27,082 nt of DNA, taken from IMG/VR virus record IMGVR_UViG_3300045051_000239, positions 1 through 27,082 of that record. One strand, written 5' to 3'. A model generated the notes under the pieces. The model searched no databases. It was not told the DNA's origin and saw only the letters and a program-made list of their open reading frames with translations. The number at the start of each line of letters is the position of its first letter. Within the stretch, counting starts at the first letter, position 1. Shown here piece after piece: positions 1 through 7,341 of the stretch. A program made the translations under genes and the position numbers. Source of the stretch: a virus.

Positions 1-218
1 AGCAGGTCATCCTTCGTCAGCCCAAGCTGGTCCGCAAGCCTATCGACCTCATCCTGCACTCCACCGATCTGCGAGCCGAGCTCGCTGCCTTGAGCCGCAA
101 TCTGACCCTTCAGCTCGTCTTCAGTGACTCCCAGCTCCTTAAGCAGGTCATCCTTCGTCAGCCCAAGCTGGTCCGCAAGCCTATCGACCTCATCCTGCAC
201 TCCACCGATCTGCGAGCC
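1..218 (-). repeat. 141-bp (47-codon) tandem repeat in the giant protein
   Basis: Bases 1-77 are identical to bases 142-218, giving a period of 141 bp, exactly 47 codons. The encoded unit is heptad-like (VQDEVDRLADQLGLTKDDLL, then a variable part). Inside it there is a smaller quasi-repeat of the form LG-[LV]-T-[KE]-D-[DE]-L. The second copy is cut by the window edge, so the copy number is unknown. Confidence 0.9.
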
Positions 219-2336
219 CAGCGCGTCTTTTGTTTCCCCAAGCCCCGCGAGAAGCTCTTCTTGCGTAACAGTATCGGGCGCAGGCTCAACAGGCGTAGGC
301 TCAACAGGCGTAGGCTCAACAGGCGCAGGCTCAACAGGCGCAGGCTCAACAGGCGTAGGCTCAGGTTGCGGAGGCGTGACTTCCCGGATGATGTCTTCAA
401 TCGACGGCACCTCGGGTTCGGGCTCCGGCAAGATAACCGGCGGCACCTCTGTGTCTTCAGGGGTAGTTACCGGCTGTTCGGGGCTTTGCGGGGTTACGTT
501 CCCCGGGTTCCAGCCACCACCAGCATCAATATTGTCGGGGGTCGTGTCAGGTTCTTCCCCTGCGCCGCCCGCTGCGCCTCCGGCATCCGTGGCGGTTTCA
601 GCCATGCGGTACGTGCCAATGCTGCCATCGGCCGCAACGTACGATGGATCGAAGTACATCCCGGCAAACTCACCGGCGTAATTGCTCTTGGCAGTTTGGG
701 TACCCGCCTTGTCGTAGTTCAGAATCTTCTCAAGCTCGCTGACTCCGGGCACTTCCACGGGGGGCTGCTTTTGCGCTTCAAGGGAGGCAAGGTAATCCTG
801 CACCCGAGTTCTGGCCGCGCCTTCGTTAAAAGTTCCCGCAAACTGAGACACTTCGTCGTCGGTAGGATCGGCGTACCCAAGGTCTCGCATGAGGCTCTTT
901 GCCTCATCAAACGACGTTTCCTTGTAGTCCGCCAAGAACCCCAGTGCGTCCTCTGCACTGTTGTCGAGCTTGGTCAGGACAGTAGACTTTGCGTTTTCGT
1001 CCGCGCCTTCCAGAGAGTCCGAGATCGCCCGGATAGACCCAGCGATGTCCCCCGTGCGGGTCAGCGAATCCAGCGCCTCTTTTGACATCTTCTTGCCAAA
1101 GAGAGATTCGTACTCGTCTTCGGCGTCGGCGACCACTTTCTGCTGGTACTTGGCAATGTCTTGCGACAAACTCTGAAACTCTTGAGAGTCAACCGGCAGG
1201 GTGGCCAGCTTTTGCGCGTGATCCTCAGAAAGCGTCACCCCAAAACTCTTGGAAATCGACTGGAGCGTAGGGGAGCCAAGATCGGCTTGCCGTGCAAAAC
1301 CGAGAGCGGAGGAGAAGATTGCCCCGGGGTTGCCGCTCTTGACGGCATTGATCACATTGGTAGCGTTCTCGGCAAGCTTGAAATCTTGCCGCATGGCGGG
1401 ATTGTCCACCAAAGTCCCAGCAGCGGCCATTGCTGCGGACCAGTCCCCCCTACTGATTGCCGAAGCGGTTGCAGCGGCAGAGATGGGTTTGATAAGGTCC
1501 GAAGGGATAGTGACGCCAACTTGCGGGGCAAGGTTTGTGAGGCTGCCGATAATCCCCGCAAGGTCTCCTTGCTTGAGCGCGTTAAGCGCAGCGACGCTTT
1601 GCTGCGCGGTCTTGATGGCCCCGGCGTTACGCGCAAAGAAGTCCGCAACGGATTGAAATCCAGAAGCGCTCCCGGCCGCAGCATCAGCCGAGCCGTATTG
1701 CGAACCAAAACTGCCAGCGGCGGCCAGCGCGGACAATACCGCGCCAGTCGTGTTCCCTTGGTATGCGTTACCCACGGCATTTAGCGCCGCAGCAAACGGC
1801 GCAATCCCGGGGATGAACGATGCAAAGCTCAGAATAGATGAGATCGCGCCCCAGTCGCTGCTTGACCCGCCGTACTGGGAGTAGAACACGGGCATGCCCA
1901 TGTCGTTAAACTTCACGTTGAACGTAGTCGAACCGTCTCCGGCCCATGTCTTGTTGAACGTGTTGTCGGTTTGGGCGTCTCCACGAACTGCTTGGCCAGT
2001 TTTCTTGTTGTAGAACTCGGGTTTTTGTACTGTGTTGTACCCGCTACCGTACTCGTCAGCGTAAAACTCCTGCACTTCTACGGTTCGCCTTCCAAAGTCC
2101 TCCAGCCGTTCAATACCAGAGCTGGCCAAACTTTGGGCCATAGACCGGGCGTTTTCATAGATAGAGCCAAAGCCCTCCCCGGTCCACTTGTCGTAGGTCT
2201 TCTGCGACAGAATCTGGGCGGTGAGCAGATCAACGCCAGAGCCGTTTTTAAGCTGGTTATTTACCCACTCATCGGAAAACCCAAGCGGCGGAGCGCTGTC
2301 GGTGTAGTCGTCCCTACCCCCTCCAAAGAAACTCAT
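1..2336 (-). CDS. Giant virion/fibre-like protein, partial (C-terminus beyond left edge)
   Basis: An open frame runs from ATG at 2336 to the window edge (778 codons, no stop), so the protein is longer than 778 residues. A strong GGAGGAA site sits 4-5 bases before the ATG. The N-terminal 150 residues are polar. Residues ~163-208 are Ala/Gly-rich and hydrophobic, as in membrane-penetrating ejection proteins. Residues ~560-690 are proline-rich, ending in five-residue PVEP(A/T) repeats. From ~707 a 47-residue coiled-coil-like repeat begins and continues off the edge. It lies next to the tail-hub gene, where phages of this kind encode ejection (internal virion) or long fibre proteins. I recognise no catalytic domain. 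An ejection protein or a tail fibre stalk are the main alternatives; the class as a virion protein is inferred from position and composition. Confidence 0.75.
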   Translation of the reverse strand, partial: MSFFGGGRDDYTDSAPPLGFSDEWVNNQLKNGSGVDLLTAQILSQKTYDKWTGEGFGSIYENARSMAQSLASSGIERLEDFGRRTVEVQEFYADEYGSGYNTVQKPEFYNKKTGQAVRGDAQTDNTFNKTWAGDGSTTFNVKFNDMGMPVFYSQYGGSSSDWGAISSILSFASFIPGIAPFAAALNAVGNAYQGNTTGAVLSALAAAGSFGSQYGSADAAAGSASGFQSVADFFARNAGAIKTAQQSVAALNALKQGDLAGIIGSLTNLAPQVGVTIPSDLIKPISAAATASAISRGDWSAAMAAAGTLVDNPAMRQDFKLAENATNVINAVKSGNPGAIFSSALGFARQADLGSPTLQSISKSFGVTLSEDHAQKLATLPVDSQEFQSLSQDIAKYQQKVVADAEDEYESLFGKKMSKEALDSLTRTGDIAGSIRAISDSLEGADENAKSTVLTKLDNSAEDALGFLADYKETSFDEAKSLMRDLGYADPTDDEVSQFAGTFNEGAARTRVQDYLASLEAQKQPPVEVPGVSELEKILNYDKAGTQTAKSNYAGEFAGMYFDPSYVAADGSIGTYRMAETATDAGGAAGGAGEEPDTTPDNIDAGGGWNPGNVTPQSPEQPVTTPEDTEVPPVILPEPEPEVPSIEDIIREVTPPQPEPTPVEPAPVEPAPVEPTPVEPTPVEPAPDTVTQEELLAGLGETKDALGSQIGGVQDEVDRLADQLGLTKDDLLKELGVTEDELKGQIAAQGSELGSQIGGVQDEVDRLADQLGLTKDDL
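283..363 (-). repeat. 15-bp proline repeat tract (PVEPA/PVEPT)
   Basis: Five full copies of a 15-bp unit, ggctcaacaggcg followed by ta or ca, and a partial sixth lie head to tail. On the coding strand they give Pro-Val-Glu-Pro-Ala/Thr repeated. The only base change among the full copies is the Ala/Thr switch. Such a tract normally forms an extended, stiff linker, here between the globular N-terminal part and the coiled-coil repeat. Confidence 0.9.
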
Positions 2337-2337
2337 A

Positions 2338-2709
2338 TTATTCCTCCGCCATCCACGCAAATTTGGGTTTATCCGACTTCAAAACATTTAACCCGGCAAT
2401 ACGCAACATGCGTTGTACTTGTGGGTCGTCTGAGGTGCCGTATATGCGTTTGAGTCCGGGCGTACCAAAGATTTGCTGGCGAAACTTTTGCACGCTGCGA
2501 ACAACCCCATTTGGGTTGTCGGTGGTTGCCAAATGGACAGCGTACTCCGTGCGCGCTTTGTCGATCGGATCAAGAAAAACCACGCTGTTGTTGTCGTGCA
2601 AAAGGAACGCCCCTCGCGTCTTTTCTGCAACGGCCAACCCATGCAGGAGAGCCCCGGGCCGCTTTCCGTGCCGCCTTGCCTCTTCTGCCAATATCTCTTG
2701 TGGGCTCAC
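2338..2709 (-). CDS. Small GNAT-like phage protein of unknown role
   Basis: A 123-residue protein with a GTG start at 2709, preceded by AAGGA; ATG would require a much shorter product. Its stop is one base before the ATG of the giant protein, so the two are probably co-translated. The N-terminal ~35 residues are helical and basic. The rest alternates strand and helix and ends with a conserved-looking segment on 'bumping' a residue index (DDPQVQRMLRIAGLNVLKSD) that resembles the end of GNAT acyltransferase folds. I recall similar small proteins next to internal virion genes in T7-like and freshwater podoviruses, where gp13 has a comparable place. No acetyl-CoA motif is evident. Function is unknown; the fold assignment is tentative. 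Confidence 0.8.
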   Translation of the reverse strand: MSPQEILAEEARRHGKRPGALLHGLAVAEKTRGAFLLHDNNSVVFLDPIDKARTEYAVHLATTDNPNGVVRSVQKFRQQIFGTPGLKRIYGTSDDPQVQRMLRIAGLNVLKSDKPKFAWMAEE

Positions 2710-2713
2710 GCGC

Positions 2714-3352
2714 TTATCCTTTCTGGCTCACAAACGTGAGTGTAGCCACCACTGACGGGATGGCAGGCATCGGGAACGGGCTGGTCTGCGCAGGGGCAGC
2801 CTCAAAACTGACGTTCGTGTTGTCAACAGCCGCCCACATTTCCACAGTGTCGCCGGTGTTCAGAGAGACGTAGAAATTGCACGCCGCAATGATATACCCC
2901 GGAGTGCCCCCGTGGCTAGAGATAACGTCAAATTTGCTGCCGGTACCCTCAACATCGACCCCGTTGACCCGCAGCCATATCCACGCCGAGTGAATCTGGG
3001 TGTTGGTGTTCTTCAGTTGCACACTGAACTGGTAGTTGTATATCCCAGTGTGCGCCACGCTGATCCCGTCCGTGCCATCGTTGGTGCAGCCGTTCAGGAA
3101 GTCGTTCTGGTCGAACGTGATCTGCGTGGCCGTGTTGGCGGTAAATGTGACGTTGGTTGTTCGCTGGATGGCCGCATAGGGGAAGTCCAGATACTGCCCG
3201 CCAAGCGACCCGAGCGCCGCCCCGATCGCGTTGTCCAACTGGTTGAAGTAGATACGCAGGACGTTGTTGAACAGGTCGAACCGCTCGCGGGTGTACGTTT
3301 CTCCCGGTAGGGGAAGTGCCGGGGCGCGGAATGGGCGAAGCAGGCCGCTCAT
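2714..3352 (-). CDS. C1q/TNF-like jelly-roll structural protein, possible tail needle or fibre tip
   Basis: 212 residues. ATG at 3352 overlaps the stop of the upstream gp10-like gene (ATGA). Residues ~20-50 form one helix (RERFDLFNNVLRIYFNQLDN), which could trimerise. From residue ~65 to the end the pattern is beta-rich and matches C1q-like domains: an aromatic-rich strand (IYNYQFSVQLKN), a W-I-W-L-R-V-N-G strand, a long loop with GTPGY, then 'SLNTGDTVEMWAAVDN' and a final hydrophobic strand. C1q/TNF-like knobs occur at the tip of some P22-like tail needles and on head fibres. Its position directly after the gp10-like hub favours the tail, as gp26 follows gp10 in P22. The coiled coil is far shorter than in gp26, so a needle role is inference. 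Confidence 0.75.
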   Translation of the reverse strand: MSGLLRPFRAPALPLPGETYTRERFDLFNNVLRIYFNQLDNAIGAALGSLGGQYLDFPYAAIQRTTNVTFTANTATQITFDQNDFLNGCTNDGTDGISVAHTGIYNYQFSVQLKNTNTQIHSAWIWLRVNGVDVEGTGSKFDVISSHGGTPGYIIAACNFYVSLNTGDTVEMWAAVDNTNVSFEAAPAQTSPFPMPAIPSVVATLTFVSQKG

Positions 3353-5391
3353 CGGCGACCGTCCGTACGCATGTCAAGGCGCGGGGAGCCAAGCTGCCAC
3401 GCAACCCCGATAGTGTCTGAGGACACCTTGATCATGAGCTGGCGCGCCCGGATGCGGGTGTAGACCTGCCCGGTGAACTCTTCGATCGTGTATGTGGTTT
3501 CCGGGGCCGTCTGGACAATCTGCGCCTCGTTGTCCCCGCCGACCGAAGCCGGGTTGGTCACGCCAGAGCCAGAGTTCTTCATGGGCAGCAGGGTGTACTG
3601 CACAGACGGGACCGGGATAGGCGGTGTGGCCTCCGGGTCAGGGGTATCCGAGCCGGCAAAGGTCATGTCAGGCAGCATGCGCCACGCAAACATGAACTGA
3701 TGCCCGTCATCAAGGTCGAATTCTGCACTGATGATGTACGCAGGGATGGCGGTAACGTTTCCGGCGCCGTACTCGAACCAGTCGTTTCGGTACTCCATCT
3801 GGTAGATGATTGTGCTCGCAGTGGGCGAAGGTACTTCACTCATGGTTGCGCGCGCCTTAAGTGGGCCAGTGGAATACCCCAGCCGGGTGTCAAATTGCGC
3901 CGAAGCGTCGTCGCTGCCGTAGTACCAGATGTCTTCCACGTAGTTGTAGACGACGTACTTATTGGGCTGCAGCGTGGTTGCCGCATCTTTGGACACATAC
4001 CGCCACCACACCTCGTTGAACTGCTCGTTGGTGCCCGCAGTCACTTGCCAGTTTTGGGTGGGGTCAATATCCTCAAACACGTACCGGCGCAGGTCGCAGC
4101 GCAGCGTTTCAACCGTACCGCGATACCGATAGAACTTGCCGTCGCCCATCCAATAGGCCGTGCCACCAGCGTACGCAGCAGCGTTCTGGCTGATGATGGT
4201 GATGTTGTCGCCGACGATCTGAGCCCCCCACACGACTGGCGCACCCACAAATTGCAAGGTGTAAAGCGCCGTGTCAGTCCAGACCAGAATTTCCTGTCGG
4301 GCCTGAATCGCCGTGATGATCTCGGAACCTCTGGAAAGCCGGAGCTCGCCTGCTTGATTGGTGGCCGCCGGAGCCCATTCAGCGTAGTCTTCTTGGTCCG
4401 ACCAGCGGATCAGCAAGGGGTCTACGGGTTGAATAAGCGGGTATGTTCCACCGACTGGCGTCGTGTAGTAAGGCTGCGTGCCGAACGCAAACACAAACCG
4501 GCTGACGTCTGAGACGAGCACAAAGTTGGTATTGATCGGCGGCGCCGACGCCGGCGCGAGAGATGGCGATGGGGGCAAGCCCAACGCGTTCAAAGAATAC
4601 CCGTCCACATAAATCGGGCCGCCGCGTCGGTTAAAAATGACAGAGTTGCCGAACAGGCTCTGGCTCCAGAGCGTCACCTCGTTTAAGGTTGTTGCAATGT
4701 CAGGCCGGGCTTCAAAATATACGGACACCTTTCCGGTGTTGACAGTAGCTGGCGACGGCATCGTGCCGACCGGGGTATATTTCACCCGAACATCAAAAAA
4801 GCTGGACCCTGCAACGCCAGCGTAATACACGGTGTACAAATCATTAGGCGGTCCAAACACGATCCCGATGTTCGTGATTTTGACTTGCTGCCCAATATAA
4901 AACACCGAGTTTGAGACAACGCCAGTAGTGGTTGAGTTGAACGTAAGCCGCACCTCTGCCTCGGATGCAGTCGGGGAGTTCGGGATAATTTGGCAGGTAA
5001 CATTTTCAATGTAGTAGTCGACGGTACCCGTCGCGCTAGACGGGTTAAGCGGAAATACAAGTGGCGTGCGTAAATCCTCCCCGGTGGGGTAAAGGCGCCG
5101 AGTGGAAAATGCCCCTTGATTGGTCGCTACAAAAAGTCGAGTCGGGATAGTCGATGTATTTGCAAAAGTTGCGAAATCGTACGAGTTTGTGTAGGGCAGA
5201 ACGCTGCGGGCCACGCCATCAAACGGGGTGGAGAAGCCGTCGGGGCTGATATAAGGAGCAAACCCGCCGATTTTTTCAGGCGTGCCTTGGCGAAAACGGA
5301 CCCACTGGCTTTCGTACCAGCCGTTCTCGTTGGTGTACCGAGTATTCTCACGGTTCACACCGGGCTTGAGGCTAAGTTTTTTGAGTGCCAT
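3349..5391 (-). CDS. P22 gp10-like tail hub ('stabilisation') protein
   Basis: 680 residues, ATG at 5391 with AGGTG six bases upstream. The N-terminus (MALKKLSLKPGVNRENTRY, then WYESQWVRFRQGTPEKIGGF) is the hallmark of the phage stabilisation family that includes P22 gp10. In P22 this protein forms a ring below the gp4 adaptor, closes the portal and receives the tail needle. The family is built largely of beta-propeller-like strands, and the strand-rich sequence with recurrent W, Y and T residues fits. The family usually runs from about 470 to 700 residues, so this is a long member. Neighbours agree: a C1q-like candidate needle follows directly, and a gp4-like adaptor is present at 13928-14626. 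Identification is from memory of the N-terminal motif. Confidence 0.8.
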   Translation of the reverse strand: MALKKLSLKPGVNRENTRYTNENGWYESQWVRFRQGTPEKIGGFAPYISPDGFSTPFDGVARSVLPYTNSYDFATFANTSTIPTRLFVATNQGAFSTRRLYPTGEDLRTPLVFPLNPSSATGTVDYYIENVTCQIIPNSPTASEAEVRLTFNSTTTGVVSNSVFYIGQQVKITNIGIVFGPPNDLYTVYYAGVAGSSFFDVRVKYTPVGTMPSPATVNTGKVSVYFEARPDIATTLNEVTLWSQSLFGNSVIFNRRGGPIYVDGYSLNALGLPPSPSLAPASAPPINTNFVLVSDVSRFVFAFGTQPYYTTPVGGTYPLIQPVDPLLIRWSDQEDYAEWAPAATNQAGELRLSRGSEIITAIQARQEILVWTDTALYTLQFVGAPVVWGAQIVGDNITIISQNAAAYAGGTAYWMGDGKFYRYRGTVETLRCDLRRYVFEDIDPTQNWQVTAGTNEQFNEVWWRYVSKDAATTLQPNKYVVYNYVEDIWYYGSDDASAQFDTRLGYSTGPLKARATMSEVPSPTASTIIYQMEYRNDWFEYGAGNVTAIPAYIISAEFDLDDGHQFMFAWRMLPDMTFAGSDTPDPEATPPIPVPSVQYTLLPMKNSGSGVTNPASVGGDNEAQIVQTAPETTYTIEEFTGQVYTRIRARQLMIKVSSDTIGVAWQLGSPRLDMRTDGRR

Positions 5392-5400
5392 CTAACACCT

Positions 5401-6000
5401 TCATGTGGTCAGGACAGCCAACGCATGGTTGGTGTGCTTGATGCGATCGTCTAACCCGATTGTCCCACCGTTGATGCGCTTTGTCAGCAGTGTCCAGTCC
5501 CGGGCATCTGCGAACCGGTTGAGCTTCTGGGTCTGCCAAAACCACCCAGCACTGTGGGCCGCATACAGCGGAGTGCGTACCAAATCGGGTTTCATGACGA
5601 AATCCTCGCCCATCGCTTGGCTGAAATGGTAGAAATTGTCATGCCCGGTGAGCTGAATCCAGCCGGAGCCGCGAAACCGCCACCCATCGTCAGAAGCCTC
5701 ATCCCGGTTGCCCATCCGGTTGGCATAGACCTTGTTGGCGATTTTGCGCGGATTGCGATGGTACGGCTGGGCCGCCTCCAGCGTGGGGAACCGTTTGGGC
5801 CAAATCTTCATCAAGCGATCGGCAGCGTAGTTCAGGTTCTCCTCAAGGATTCTGAAGTTGCCCGACTCGTGCCCGCACTGGCCAATGAACGCCGCCTGCT
5901 GCACGGGCGTGGAGATGCCCCAACGGTCAAACGTCTGGTTGAAGGCGTCCGCAAGCTCTGGGTTGATGTGCAGAAGCTTGAGCTGCTCAGCGCTGACCAT
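5401..6000 (-). CDS. GH19 chitinase-type endolysin
   Basis: 199 residues. The ATG at 6000 overlaps the end of Rz by 14 bases. This is a glycoside hydrolase family 19 (lysozyme-like fold) lysin that cuts peptidoglycan glycan strands at host lysis. The catalytic signature is QQAAFIGQCGHESGNF at residues ~34-49, with Glu45 in HESG as the proton donor. Further family marks are YANRMGNRDE (~92-101), RGSGWIQLTGHDNF (~110-123) and KRINGG (~174-179). Length is typical for a single-domain phage GH19 lysin and no cell-wall-binding domain is attached. No signal peptide or SAR segment is visible, so release should need a holin. It ends the lysis block with Rz, Rz1 and a two-helix membrane protein immediately upstream. 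Confidence 0.93.
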   Translation of the reverse strand: MVSAEQLKLLHINPELADAFNQTFDRWGISTPVQQAAFIGQCGHESGNFRILEENLNYAADRLMKIWPKRFPTLEAAQPYHRNPRKIANKVYANRMGNRDEASDDGWRFRGSGWIQLTGHDNFYHFSQAMGEDFVMKPDLVRTPLYAAHSAGWFWQTQKLNRFADARDWTLLTKRINGGTIGLDDRIKHTNHALAVLTT

Positions 6001-6478
6001 TGATCTGCTCCCTCACTTGGTTGTAGGCGTCGACGCAGGCGTTGAGCTGGTTGATGGCCCGGTCCCCGTCTGCTGCGATCTGGGCGATGAGTCGGAGGGT
6101 TTCTCGCTCGGCATCAGAAGGTTGGTCAGCCGGTCGGTCAGGTTGGGCTGCTGCTTGCTGATTGACGGCGGCAGGGGCGGCACTTGCGGGGGCTTGTACA
6201 CAACTGGGGGCGGGGAAGCGCACCCTGCCAGCAGCAATAGCGCGGTTAAGGTCAGACTGTTTTTTGTCGATGACATTGTTGGCCTCCTGAAGTTTGGCAG
6301 TGGTGGAATTGAGCTTCTCGTTCATGGTCCGCTCGAGCAGGCGAGCTTCCTCGTTGGCCTTGGCGATTTCGGCCTGCATCTCGGCGTCACGCGTGGACCA
6401 GCCATTGTGATAGCCCCAACGGTACAAGCCAAGCACGATCAGCAGCGTAACGGCTGCAGCGATCAGGTATCTGGTCAT
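5987..6478 (-). CDS. Rz: Rz-like inner-membrane spanin
   Basis: 163 residues with ATG at 6478, overlapping the previous stop (ATGA). One N-terminal transmembrane helix (residues ~4-20) is followed by a long periplasmic coiled coil (~25-90), an alanine/proline linker (~105-145) and a C-terminal helix (~150 to the end) containing a single Cys. This is the i-spanin plan: it bridges to the outer-membrane lipoprotein Rz1 and fuses the two membranes in the last step of Gram-negative lysis. Rz1 is encoded entirely inside it in another frame, the arrangement known from phage lambda and many others. The endolysin gene overlaps its 3' end. Assignment rests on topology and nested partner rather than on strong sequence similarity. 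Confidence 0.88.
   Translation of the reverse strand: MTRYLIAAAVTLLIVLGLYRWGYHNGWSTRDAEMQAEIAKANEEARLLERTMNEKLNSTTAKLQEANNVIDKKQSDLNRAIAAGRVRFPAPSCVQAPASAAPAAVNQQAAAQPDRPADQPSDAERETLRLIAQIAADGDRAINQLNACVDAYNQVREQINGQR
6013..6276 (-). CDS. Rz1: Rz1-like outer-membrane spanin lipoprotein nested in Rz
   Basis: 87 residues, ATG at 6276, wholly inside Rz in a shifted frame. Residues 1-18 are a lipoprotein signal peptide with lipobox LLAGC, so Cys19 would be acylated after signal peptidase II cleavage. The mature part starts with a dense proline stretch (SPPPVVYKPPQVPPLPPS), the classic o-spanin composition, and is then rich in Ser/Thr/Pro. The nested lipobox protein inside a one-helix coiled-coil protein is the diagnostic arrangement for Rz/Rz1 pairs. 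It is longer than lambda Rz1 (60 residues before processing). Confidence 0.87.
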   Translation of the reverse strand: MSSTKNSLTLTALLLLAGCASPPPVVYKPPQVPPLPPSISKQQPNLTDRLTNLLMPSEKPSDSSPRSQQTGTGPSTSSTPASTPTTK

Positions 6479-6984
6479 TGGTCGCTCCTTGCGGCGGCAC
6501 GCTCGTGCGCGATCTCTTCAAACTCCGGATGAACGTGGTCGGCCGGGGTGGACGGCGGAGGTGGGGGTGTCCAGCTCTCGTCGAGGTCTGGGTTCTTGTA
6601 GCCCATCCAGTTCCAGTCAGGCACTACCGGATGGGCCGGGGGCTTTGGGGGCTCACCTCCGGGCACGGGAGCAGGGGCAGGGGATGCTGGGGGCTTGGGT
6701 GCAATCGCTTCTGCCACCGCCCGGGTGGCCCGCTTGGACATGACCCCGCCGATACCGCCCACGATGAGCAGCACGATGTCATTGAGCATCTTGGTAAATG
6801 CTTGGTCGATCGGCGCCATCGACTTGATGGGCTGCACCACGAAGATCACCGAATACAGCATGGCGGCCACGATGAAGCACAGGATCAGCGTGACCACCAC
6901 GACCACGAAGCCCCAGATGCGGACCTCGATGTCGTCAGCGGTTAGCTGCTGCTTCGGATGCGGGTTGAGGATTTTGAACGGCAT
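6475..6984 (-). CDS. Two-helix membrane protein with Pro-rich tail, candidate holin
   Basis: 169 residues, ATG at 6984, overlapping the lipoprotein gene upstream by 50 bases in another frame. Two hydrophobic segments are visible, at ~25-50 (WGFVVVVVTLILCFIVAAML) and ~68-83 (LNDIVLLIVGGIGGVM), followed by a basic patch and then a proline-rich cytoplasmic or periplasmic tail (~93-150) that ends acidic. It sits between a lipoprotein and the Rz/Rz1/endolysin genes, where a holin is expected. Two-helix, class II holins fit the topology, but the tail is long for the class. A second holin candidate lies at 15921-16118. Role is inferred from topology and position only. Confidence 0.82.
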   Translation of the reverse strand: MPFKILNPHPKQQLTADDIEVRIWGFVVVVVTLILCFIVAAMLYSVIFVVQPIKSMAPIDQAFTKMLNDIVLLIVGGIGGVMSKRATRAVAEAIAPKPPASPAPAPVPGGEPPKPPAHPVVPDWNWMGYKNPDLDESWTPPPPPSTPADHVHPEFEEIAHERAAARSDQ

Positions 6985-7159
6985 TGACTTGCTTCTCCAG
7001 AATGGGGGCTACAAGGTACTCGGGGCACATCTGCGTGAACAGGCACTTGGGTTTCTGGCACTCGGCCTTGGCAAAGTTGTCCGGGTTTTGGCACGGATAC
7101 CGATAGTGGTCTTGGCAACCAACCAAGGCCAGCAGCATCACAACGAAAAGGTACTTCAT
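6935..7159 (-). CDS. Small cysteine-rich phage lipoprotein
   Basis: 74 residues, ATG at 7159 overlapping the previous stop (ATGA). The signal peptide ends in the lipobox LVGC (acylated Cys15). The mature part has four more cysteines within ~40 residues (YPCQNP, ECQKP, KCLF, MCPEY), probably disulphide-bonded in the periplasm. I recall this YRYPCQ-x-P type lipoprotein as a widespread phage family of unknown function found near lysis genes. It is not an o-spanin by composition, as the mature part is not proline-dense. It could act in lysis or in superinfection exclusion at the envelope; neither can be chosen from sequence. Confidence 0.85.
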   Translation of the reverse strand: MKYLFVVMLLALVGCQDHYRYPCQNPDNFAKAECQKPKCLFTQMCPEYLVAPILEKQVNAVQNPQPASEAAANR

Positions 7160-7341
7160 TCACCAAGTCCCAACATGTTCATCACCTTGTCCGCAATCTT
7201 CTTGGCCACCGGGTCAGGCAGCCGAGGCAGGATGTCGCACAAAAAGTAGAGCGCAAGAATGGCATGGATTTTGGGGTTCTTCACAAAGCGCTGAAGCCTT
7301 GAGTCGAACTCCTTGATGCCCGCCTTCCAGTTCCAGCTCAC
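7156..7341 (-). CDS. Small membrane-associated protein
   Basis: 61 residues. The start is GTG at 7341, overlapping the stop of the gene before it (GTGA); no ATG is available near. The N-terminal third is basic and amphipathic. Residues ~28-42 are hydrophobic (AILALYFLCDILPRL) and may insert in the membrane. The C-terminal part is an amphipathic helix. It is part of the tightly overlapped membrane-protein chain leading into the lysis genes. Function is not recognised. Confidence 0.7.
   Translation of the reverse strand: MSWNWKAGIKEFDSRLQRFVKNPKIHAILALYFLCDILPRLPDPVAKKIADKVMNMLGLGE

Noticed and set aside
283-363. CRISPR-like array
   Set aside because: Units of 15 bp follow without spacers and are in a coding frame giving Pro-Val-Glu-Pro repeats.
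90-1085. Long plus-strand open frame (331 codons) at the left end
   Set aside because: It lies opposite the giant minus-strand gene, is rich in Arg runs produced by the repeat DNA read backwards, and has no ribosome site.
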